A stretch of DNA of 55,558 nucleotides, from IMG/VR virus record IMGVR_UViG_3300037583_000002, positions 1-55,558 of that record, one strand, 5' to 3'. The position numbers were made by a program, and so were the translations under genes. The DNA is from a virus. The notes beneath the pieces are model-generated. The model had not been told where the DNA came from, searched no databases, and worked only from the letters and a program-made list of their open reading frames with translations. Positions 35,387 to 40,909 of this stretch are shown piece after piece (position 1 is the first letter of the stretch; each line of letters opens with the position of its first letter).

Positions 35387-35568
35387 TAGCTAGTGTGACA
35401 GTGAGCCCTGGTCTTTAGCCTCTAAAGCCTAGCCTTTCCCTCTAACCCCCTACCTAGTGACCTGCCCTGCTAACACTCACCACCCGCGCCATATGGCCCC
35501 AAAGTATGTTGTTCTGTTATCCCCTACATAGTGAGAAGTGAGGAAGGTGAAGAGATTAGACCTTTTGT

Positions 35569-35613
35569 GTGAGGACGTGAACAGTGAGGACGTGAGAAGT
35601 GAGGACGTGAGGA
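35569..35613 (+). repeat. Three 15-bp tandem repeats
   Basis: GTGAGGACGTGA begins at 35569, 35584 and 35599, an exact 15-base period, with three variable bases between copies. A looser relative (GTGAGAAGTGAGGAAGGTGA) lies at 35531-35550. Regular iterons like this are typical of protein-binding arrays in replication origins. Confidence 0.8.
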
Positions 35614-36050
35614 TCGTCAAAGGAAAAAGGGCGAGTGTCGGATGGCAGAGGACGAATAGCAGATGTTGGTCATCAATCAGATTCCACGGATAAGACGGTT
35701 TGGAGAGTTCGATAGCGCAATGTGGACAGGATTGAATTGCGTTCTGTTTGGAGAATGGGCTGATGTTGGGATTAAGGGAGCTTAGATTTCGCTTACAGAC
35801 GTTCCACTTAACCTCAACGCTTAGTACGCTAGTACAGCCCGCTACGCTCCTACGCTCGTTCCTCGCTCCGCATGTCCTGCGTCCTGCGTCAAGGTAGATT
35901 CCACGACTGACACGAAAGTCCAAGCAATCACCCTTAATCCTGCACATAAGCCGGAGTCGGGTTCCGATGCTGAATTTATTTTTACGGGGGTCTTAGACGA
36001 CAGAAATTAAGAGGTATCCGAACGACAGAGGCCATTCAACGGGGGGCGCG

Positions 36051-36086
36051 CACTACTCTACGGTCACTACTCTACGGTCACTGCTC
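36051..36086 (+). repeat. 14-bp tandem repeat, two copies plus a partial third
   Basis: CACTACTCTACGGT occurs at 36051-36064 and again at 36065-36078, followed by CACTGCTC. It lies about 120 bases before the gene at 36205. Confidence 0.75.
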
Positions 36087-36204
36087 AACACTCATCGAGC
36101 AACGAGCAACGACCACCGACCAACACACATCACTTAACAGAGACCGACTGCTGGTGAGCGGTTGGCCCATAACACAGAGCAACCATTACAGACGGGAGAA
36201 CACG

Positions 36205-36438
36205 ATGCAACCGATAAACGCTTTACACAGACGACTGCTAGCGAGTGGCTATTCGATACTGGACGGGATAGCGCTGAGCTGGCATGCGATTGGCGACTAT
36301 GAGTTAGCGACCGACCTAGCGCGTGAATTGGGAGACCTTCGACTTGCGGCGCGATTAAAGCAGCAGGTATTGAACATCACGTATCAATTGAAAGAGATTG
36401 AGCGTCACATGCAGATTAACTTACAACGTGCGGCATAG
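36205..36438 (+). CDS. Small helical protein (77 aa)
   Basis: The 77-residue protein is helical with a helix-hairpin pattern (YELATDLARELGDLRLAARL, residues 32-51) and a basic, amphipathic end. The start at 36205 is chosen over a longer frame because GGGAG lies just upstream. I do not recognise it. It is followed 11 bases later by another small helical gene, and the two sit between the two repeat-rich non-coding regions, so a role in replication control is conceivable but unproven. Confidence 0.6.
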   Translation: MQPINALHRRLLASGYSILDGIALSWHAIGDYELATDLARELGDLRLAARLKQQVLNITYQLKEIERHMQINLQRAA

Positions 36439-36449
36439 GAGACAGACTG

Positions 36450-36644
36450 ATGGGCATGAGTACACAGGACATGAGACAGCGAGCGGGTACGGCGAGGCTA
36501 GCGGCGGAGCAACAACGGGCGGCATGGCAACGGGCGATGAACGAGGGATTACCGGCGAGGGCTAGGCATCACGCGGAGCAGGCTGTGCGATTTGCGAGGG
36601 AGTGCAGACAGCTGATGGCGCGGTCGGGTGCTGTATATTGGTAG
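36450..36644 (+). CDS. Small Arg/Ala-rich helical protein (64 aa)
   Basis: A 64-residue frame begins at an ATG with AGGAG eight bases upstream. The product is one long basic helix rich in Arg, Ala, Gln and His (for instance LAAEQQRAAWQRAMNE), which suggests RNA or DNA contact, but no family is recognised. Base use here is more G+C-rich than in the neighbours. It is last before the TGTCCA array. Confidence 0.55.
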   Translation: MGMSTQDMRQRAGTARLAAEQQRAAWQRAMNEGLPARARHHAEQAVRFARECRQLMARSGAVYW

Positions 36645-36907
36645 GCGATGGCGAAAGTTGGAAAGCGAGAGACAGATAGCGCTTAGTTATCAGCAACTTA
36701 CGACACAAAACTTATAATTATGAGCCTTTGACGACAAATGAGTGACCTACGGATGAGCGTTCTTTGGCGGTTGTTGGGGGATGGTGGACAGAGGTTGGGG
36801 ATTGGCAAAAGTGTCCACCTTTTTAGGCCACCTGTCCACCTTTTTTCAGCACTGTCCAAGGGGGTTGGACGCCCGAAAGCAGCACCAGCAAAGGCTTTAG
36901 GCCAAAG

Positions 36908-37034
36908 TGTCCATGTTGTCCAACTTTGTCCGTACCTCTTATTATATATTTATTATTAATTAATACTTATTAAAGAGTAATAACAAAAAACTTTCTCTCA
37001 ATGCTAGGTATCCAAATGTTGGACAACATGGACA
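36908..37034. repeat. Perfect 17-bp inverted repeat around an A+T-rich core
   Basis: TGTCCATGTTGTCCAAC (36908-36924) and its reverse complement (37018-37034) flank 93 bases, most of which are A or T. The arms are two TGTCCA words each. This looks like two facing protein-binding arms around a melting region. Confidence 0.8.
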
Positions 37035-37133
37035 AGGTGGACAGACCCCTGTCGGGCGACGGTGCTATATTCTCACACATGCGTCCTAAAGGGGTGCGGG
37101 GTTAATGAGCACTCACTCAAAATTAAAAATAAG

Positions 37134-37161
37134 TGTCCACCTTTATTTTCAAACTTGGACA
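37134..37161. repeat. Inverted TGTCCA pair (possible hairpin)
   Basis: GTGTCCA at 37133-37139 and TGGACAC at 37156-37162 could form a seven-base stem around a 16-base loop, about 150 bases before the pentapeptide-repeat gene. It may be the outermost binding pair of the array or a leader hairpin. Confidence 0.5.
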
Positions 37162-37307
37162 CCCCTTTCAGAAGGCTGGACACTTTGTATAAAACGCGAA
37201 CACAGGTCGTGCCAGCGATCAACAACTGACCAGTAACTACTAAATTCTATTCTTTAACGCCCACTGACGGGCAAACACCATAAAACCATAACTTTTAGGA
37301 GACTGAT

Positions 37308-37883
37308 ATGGAACAGACACAAACTAACATGCAACGCGTAGAGCACGGCGTAGACTTCACGACACGTAAGACAGCGGACAACGACTATTCGAATGCAGTG
37401 TTCATTGACTGTAACTTCGAGGGCATGGACTTATCGTTCGCCAGCCTCAAAGACTCATCGTTCATCAACTGTAACTTTAAGGGGGCTGACTTATCTTTTG
37501 CCTCAGTGCAGTCGGCCACTTTCCGTCACTCAGACCTAACAAATGTTAACGTTTACGCCGCATGTATGTTCAGCGCGAACCTTGAGTCATCAACGTTTGA
37601 CCCATGCGATGTGAAGTCTGTCGACCTACGAGCGGCGAGACTACCTGCCAACTATTACGTGCTAGACCGCGCGTTACCGAACGGCGACCCAATCACTGCC
37701 CTGTTAACACCGACTACGCTGCGAGTGAACGAAGAAATTGCAGTACACAGCGTATGGGAAGAGCTAGTTGACGAGCACCCCGACGAGAGCTACCGCAAGG
37801 AAGTGAAAGCCTTGTTAACCTTCGCCCGTACCTTACGTGCACCGTCTGTTGCAGAGCCAGTAGCACTTGAGGAGGCGGCATGA
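37308..37883 (+). CDS. Pentapeptide-repeat protein (191 aa)
   Basis: Residues 25-110 show the A(D/N)LXX pentapeptide pattern (SNAVFIDCNFEGMDLSFASL and similar), which folds into a right-handed beta helix about as wide as B-DNA. Some relatives (Qnr, MfpA) mimic DNA and bind gyrase, but most have unknown roles. The C-terminal 80 residues are not repetitive. An AGGAG lies before the ATG. It overlaps the next gene by four bases, so the two are co-translated. Confidence 0.85.
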   Translation: MEQTQTNMQRVEHGVDFTTRKTADNDYSNAVFIDCNFEGMDLSFASLKDSSFINCNFKGADLSFASVQSATFRHSDLTNVNVYAACMFSANLESSTFDPCDVKSVDLRAARLPANYYVLDRALPNGDPITALLTPTTLRVNEEIAVHSVWEELVDEHPDESYRKEVKALLTFARTLRAPSVAEPVALEEAA

Positions 37884-38281
37884 GCACAACAGCCTTTCGT
37901 CGAACAAGACAGTACCAACAGCCCTACTTTGATGTTGGTCAGTACAAGTTCCAAATCAGGGGTGCATCATTGAATGGCGCAGGCGACCCAGCGATTAACA
38001 TGCAGGTCATAGAGTCATTCGATGGCCGTCGAGTTGGTGTGTACTACTACCGTAACTTTCACCTTACTGCAGCAACGACCCCTAAGTCGAGAGCTTTGTG
38101 GGAAAGGAAATTAGACATGCTACTTGGGGCTTTAGGCATCCGAGACCTGTCCGATTTAGGCGAGCTTGTCGGGCGTACAGTATTAGTAGAGTTCACGAAA
38201 TCGGGCTTAGAACCCCTGCCCAATTTCTTACCGCCAGACAGAGCTGTTCCCTTGTATACCAACGAGTTGCAAGCAGCTTAA
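37880..38281 (+). CDS. DUF669-like phage recombination/replication-module protein
   Basis: The 133-residue protein has the layout of DUF669 proteins: a beta-rich domain with FDVGQYKFQIRGASL, then VIESFDGRRVGVYYYRNFHL, a helix (RALWERKLDMLLGALGI), and the closing LVGRTVLVEF. DUF669 members sit near phage nucleases and ssDNA-annealing proteins, but their activity is not established. Its start overlaps the pentapeptide-repeat gene by four bases (ATGA). Confidence 0.7.
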   Translation: MSTTAFRRTRQYQQPYFDVGQYKFQIRGASLNGAGDPAINMQVIESFDGRRVGVYYYRNFHLTAATTPKSRALWERKLDMLLGALGIRDLSDLGELVGRTVLVEFTKSGLEPLPNFLPPDRAVPLYTNELQAA

Positions 38282-38295
38282 GTCACTTTATTTTT

Positions 38296-38310
38296 AACAG
38301 TAACACTGTT
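38296..38310. promoter_or_regulatory. Operator copy 8 (O1 of early promoter)
   Basis: AACAGTAACACTGTT is a near-perfect palindrome with an exact core. Its last two bases are the first two of the -35 hexamer of the promoter at 38309-38337. Confidence 0.85.
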
Positions 38311-38337
38311 GACATACGTTAGCAGTGTTTATATTAT
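38309..38337 (+). promoter_or_regulatory. Strong repressible rightward promoter
   Basis: A consensus TTGACA (38309-38314), a 17-base spacer and TATTAT (38332-38337) make this one of the best sigma70 promoters in the window. O1 is operator copy 8. A degenerate second site (AGCAGTGTTTATATT, 38321-38335) lies 12 bases from the -35 start, exactly where the second operator sits at the 50988 promoter. Confidence 0.88.
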
Positions 38338-38364
38338 GCGGCCACTTTTTTAAGCGGAGTCACA

Positions 38365-38481
38365 ATGAAATCAAGATACTACCGTCGCGACGAGCAACGT
38401 CTTACGCGCACCGTTTTGTCGTGTGTCGCTATAGTAGTATTACTGTTAACCAGTGCATTAGCATTTGCTACTAAATACTAA
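38365..38481 (+). CDS. Small membrane protein of the early promoter (38 aa)
   Basis: A 38-residue frame follows the strong early promoter, with GGAG seven bases before its ATG. The first 16 residues are basic (MKSRYYRRDEQRLTRT). Residues 17-35 (VLSCVAIVVLLLTSALAFA) form one membrane helix or an uncleaved signal anchor. As the first gene read after repression is lifted it could act in superinfection exclusion, lysis timing or release from repression; none can be decided. Operator copy 9 lies inside its coding sequence. Confidence 0.65.
   Translation: MKSRYYRRDEQRLTRTVLSCVAIVVLLLTSALAFATKY
38433..38447. promoter_or_regulatory. Operator copy 9 (inside the 38-residue gene)
   Basis: AGT-AGTATTACT-GTT has an exact core and lies about 90 bases downstream of the expected start of transcription, within codons for the membrane helix. 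It is well placed to block elongation rather than initiation. Confidence 0.7.
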
Positions 38482-38522
38482 TAACCACCCTTTAAACACG
38501 AGCAAAACAAAAGGACGAACCA

Positions 38523-39026
38523 ATGAAATACATGATAGAGAACCTTGTAGCTATAGCGAAAATCAAGAACGCGATGGAGAAGCACGAAAGCGACCCTAAA
38601 ATGCTTGAGAAGATGCCGATTTATGTACCACTCACGACAATACTAATGGATGATGCGCACACAATGGACCGCCGAGCGAAAGTGTTAGCATCGACCCTAA
38701 CGAGCTTTGTTGCGGAGACAGCGCCAGCCTACAAAGACTTCAAGCCAGAGCAAGCAAAAGACGCTATTTCGGGCGCATTTGACGAAGCAATCAACATTAT
38801 CAGCCAGCTAAGAGACCGTATTGAAGATGACGAAGGCTTCAAAGCGGTTGTGCTGCGCAACTATGAGAACGACTACAAGGATATTGGCGACGAGCCAGAA
38901 AGTGATGAGGGCGTGACCGTCGAGAAGGTTGACGCGAACCACCCATTACACGCCCTATTCGAGCAGCTAGCAACAGAAATTGAAAAAGCAAAGCGCGATA
39001 CAGACGCTGTTCGCCCTCTGCATTAG
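38523..39026 (+). CDS. Hypothetical early protein (167 aa)
   Basis: The 167-residue protein is helical throughout, acidic in its second half (residues 95-140) and has no visible motif. It has AAGGA before the ATG and is the first sizeable gene after the promoter at 38309. It is followed 24 bases later by another small gene. I cannot assign a function. Confidence 0.65.
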   Translation: MKYMIENLVAIAKIKNAMEKHESDPKMLEKMPIYVPLTTILMDDAHTMDRRAKVLASTLTSFVAETAPAYKDFKPEQAKDAISGAFDEAINIISQLRDRIEDDEGFKAVVLRNYENDYKDIGDEPESDEGVTVEKVDANHPLHALFEQLATEIEKAKRDTDAVRPLH

Positions 39027-39050
39027 AGTACAAAACACGGAGTACCAGTC

Positions 39051-39332
39051 ATGTTTGGAAACAAAGACCAATTAACCAAATTAGAAGAAGCAATCACCGA
39101 ATTACAAGGCCAAGTGCGAGCTTTAGCACGTAACACCAACAAGGCGCACAATCGCATCGACCAAGCCAATCTACGCACGGCGAACATTGAGCACTATACC
39201 GGTATGCGTTCGCACAGCTTTGAGAAAGGCGGCCGTATGTGGGATTACATGCAAATCCACAAAGACATAGCCAGTGGCACACGTCCTAAGTCACTGTTCG
39301 TTACTAAACATCGTATGGCGCAAGCAGCATGA
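39051..39332 (+). CDS. Small coiled-coil protein (93 aa)
   Basis: The 93-residue protein starts with a coiled coil (residues 5-48, LEEAITELQGQVRALARNTN and on) and ends in a basic segment. It is not recognised. It overlaps the next start by four bases (ATGA), indicating translational coupling in the early operon. Confidence 0.65.
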   Translation: MFGNKDQLTKLEEAITELQGQVRALARNTNKAHNRIDQANLRTANIEHYTGMRSHSFEKGGRMWDYMQIHKDIASGTRPKSLFVTKHRMAQAA

Positions 39333-39733
39333 CACAGTTAAGCAAATATCAGCATACAGCGAATCGGATACTTGAACTTGAGCCTTTTGATGTGGATATG
39401 GTTTGCTTCTCAAATATCTCTAACCACTCAAGCCTAGAAGATTTAAGACACAGAGCCAACGAATGTGGGACGACATTTTGCATAGCGGGACGCTTAGCAC
39501 ACATAGACGGTTTCCCCGATGAGTACTGGGGCGAAGATCACTTTAACTTTACAGGATACTCGACAGAACTGTGTGGGCACAGTCTCATGAGCGAAGAGTG
39601 GGACTTCCTATTCAGCATGAATTGGCCTGATAGTCTACAAGCAGCGAAAAGGCGTGCAGCCTACGTTCTTGAGCACGATGCCTCCCCCTGTAAGAGTGAA
39701 TGGGAAGATAAATGGGGCTATGGAAAAAAATGA
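39329..39733 (+). CDS. Hypothetical early protein with CGTTFCIAG motif (134 aa)
   Basis: The 134-residue protein contains ECGTTFCIAGRLAHIDG near residues 45-61, a pattern shared by a group of small phage and bacterial proteins of unknown role, in which the two Cys and the CxAG phrase recur. Several aromatic residues follow (EEWDFLFSMNWP). No catalytic residues can be named. It ends in ATGA, overlapping a 16-codon mini-frame (39730-39780). Confidence 0.65.
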   Translation: MTQLSKYQHTANRILELEPFDVDMVCFSNISNHSSLEDLRHRANECGTTFCIAGRLAHIDGFPDEYWGEDHFNFTGYSTELCGHSLMSEEWDFLFSMNWPDSLQAAKRRAAYVLEHDASPCKSEWEDKWGYGKK

Positions 39734-39780
39734 GTTACGACGACTACCAAGTATTAAAGCAACATATGGGAGCATTTTAA
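39730..39780 (+). CDS. Possible 16-residue coupling peptide
   Basis: A frame of 16 residues (MSYDDYQVLKQHMGAF) starts inside the stop of the previous gene and ends directly against the ATG of the next (TAA-ATG). It carries that gene's GGGAG ribosome-binding site within its own codons. It may only couple translation, so the peptide itself may have no function. Confidence 0.35.
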   Translation: MSYDDYQVLKQHMGAF

Positions 39781-40254
39781 ATGTCACGATTTTCAAATTA
39801 CACATTAGAGTCACACGACGTAGAGCGCCTCGAAATGGCAATCGACCTTTCAAGCATTGTTCAAGATGCCGTGGAAGATGGCAACGACATTAGCGAAATC
39901 TTACGTGATGTGAGCGACGACAACCAAATGGAGTACGTTGTTGACTTCATCGAAAGCAATGTTGACGACCAAAGCCTTTACGCCATGTTTAACGAGCGCA
40001 CTCAATCGCACGTCACTCACCGCTTTGTAACCACCCTATCGAACTGTATCACTGACGATGAGGACGAATCAGAGCAGCAGCGCCAAGCCAACCGCAAAGC
40101 ACGTATTGATGGGCTGACATTGGGGCTTGAAATGATAACCGAAGAGTTAGCCAATATTCGCGACTCTCAAGACTCAACACATGCCGAGCGCTTGAAGGCG
40201 CATGACAAACTAAAGGCCATTCAATCTGCCATTGGCGTTTTAGAATCACTTTAA
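39781..40254 (+). CDS. Hypothetical acidic early protein (157 aa)
   Basis: The 157-residue protein is acidic and helical in its N-terminal two thirds and ends in a probable coiled coil (ERLKAHDKLKAIQSAIGVLE). I do not recognise it. GGGAG lies eight bases before the ATG. It is followed by operator copy 10 and a hairpin, so it is the last gene of this segment. Confidence 0.65.
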   Translation: MSRFSNYTLESHDVERLEMAIDLSSIVQDAVEDGNDISEILRDVSDDNQMEYVVDFIESNVDDQSLYAMFNERTQSHVTHRFVTTLSNCITDDEDESEQQRQANRKARIDGLTLGLEMITEELANIRDSQDSTHAERLKAHDKLKAIQSAIGVLESL

Positions 40255-40256
40255 TT

Positions 40257-40271
40257 AACAGTAGCACTAAT
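40257..40271. promoter_or_regulatory. Operator copy 10
   Basis: AAC-AGTAGCACT-AAT has an exact core and begins three bases after a stop codon. No promoter is seen around it, so it fits a stoperator. A hairpin follows. Confidence 0.7.
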
Positions 40272-40279
40272 AATTTAGC

Positions 40280-40302
40280 GAGTAGTGAATAACACACTAC
40301 TC
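40280..40302 (+). other. Hairpin between early genes
   Basis: GAGTAGTG and CACTACTC form a perfect 8-bp stem with a seven-base loop, between operator copy 10 and the next start codon at 40331. There is no U run, so a role in RNA stability or in slowing polymerase next to the operator is more likely than termination. Confidence 0.55.
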
Positions 40303-40330
40303 ACCCTCTAACCAACACAGGTATTTGACC

Positions 40331-40909
40331 ATGAAAAAACTAAAGCTGGGCTTACGCCTTAACGCCTATAACCGTCGCAAGATAGCACTTGCCGTTGTTA
40401 ACGCGCAGATAGGCGGACGCATCGAAAGCCTTAACCGAGAGCTGGCTGAACTAGGCCGTGACGTGTATGCCGCCCTATTCGATATGTATGGCATAGGTAA
40501 CTTGTGCGCTGACGGTGAGGACGTATCAACCATTATGGACGGCACACTGCCCGTTGCCCCTCACATCACTGTTACAAGCGCTGACAAAGCCGACATTATG
40601 AACTTGGACTTTGGTGGCGAGAAGCCAATCCCTTACTGCTACCAGATTGGCAACGTGAACGACACGCTATTTAACGACCTGCCAATGTTTGAGGAGCGCA
40701 TCATGGGTTTATTCCCTAAAAGTGCCCTTGTTAAGCAGCAAGCCGAAGAAATCGAGCTAAAGATGGTTAAATACCTTGAGACCCACAAAACGCTACGAAC
40801 AGCTGTTGAAGAAACACCAGGGCTCGCTGACATTATCCCTGACGAGTATTGCGAGGAGCAAAAAGAAGGCAAGTCATTAGACAGCATTCTACAAGGTGAA
40901 GTGGCATGA
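40331..40909 (+). CDS. Hypothetical protein next to the DNA polymerase (Nmad5-like?)
   Basis: The 192-residue protein begins with a basic helix (KKLKLGLRLNAYNRRKIAL) and has a layout that reminds me of the Nmad5 group, small phage proteins linked to modified nucleotides. The match is loose and I would not rely on it. It overlaps the polymerase gene by four bases (ATGA), so it is co-translated with it. The start is the ATG at 40331. Confidence 0.55.
   Translation: MKKLKLGLRLNAYNRRKIALAVVNAQIGGRIESLNRELAELGRDVYAALFDMYGIGNLCADGEDVSTIMDGTLPVAPHITVTSADKADIMNLDFGGEKPIPYCYQIGNVNDTLFNDLPMFEERIMGLFPKSALVKQQAEEIELKMVKYLETHKTLRTAVEETPGLADIIPDEYCEEQKEGKSLDSILQGEVA

Larger units (their letters stand above)
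35387..36204. other. Repeat-rich non-coding region
   Basis: No convincing gene lies in these 818 bases. They contain three 15-bp tandem repeats (35569-35613), short palindromic and C/T-rich stretches near 35830-35890 (repeats of CTACGCTC and GTCCTGC), a double 14-bp repeat (36051-36078) and runs of GAGCAAC/GACCAAC (about 36096-36122). The single long frame on the minus strand (35477-35947) is low-complexity where it crosses the repeats and lacks a good start. The region may be a replication or packaging control area. Confidence 0.6.
36785..37182. repeat. TGTCCA/TGGACA array
   Basis: By eye, TGTCCA occurs at 36812, 36833, 36853, 36908, 36917 and 37134 and its reverse TGGACA at 36785, 37020, 37029, 37038, 37156 and 37177, with near matches at 36866 and 36927. 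Copies at 36908/36917/36927 and 37020/37029/37038 are spaced nine or ten bases, close to one helical turn. Longer shared words (TGTCCACCTTTTT) occur at 36812 and 36833, with a close relative at 37134. Confidence 0.85.
36645..37307. other. Candidate replication-origin region (663 bases, no gene)
   Basis: The region opens with a TATAAT hexamer at 36713-36718, then carries a dense set of TGTCCA/TGGACA words in both orientations (36785-37182) around a very A+T-rich core (36934-36990), and ends with a TATAAA hexamer at 37188-37193 in front of the next operon. A possible frame at 36738-36959 is made of repeat words and is not accepted. An A+T-rich core between binding-site clusters is the usual design of a replication origin. 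Confidence 0.65.

Noticed and set aside
35569-35613. CRISPR array
   Set aside because: The repeats are 12 bases with three-base gaps; no spacer-sized unique segments and no cas genes apart from a Cas4-like nuclease that belongs to the phage replication module.
35477-35947. 156-codon minus-strand frame
   Set aside because: It crosses the tandem repeats, giving low-complexity LTSSLLTSSLFTSS-type sequence, opposes its neighbours and has no convincing start or domain.
36738-36959. 73-codon plus-strand frame in the TGTCCA array
   Set aside because: Its codons are the repeat words themselves (SVHLF, PPVHLF) and the end is an A+T-rich stretch; better explained as non-coding binding sites.
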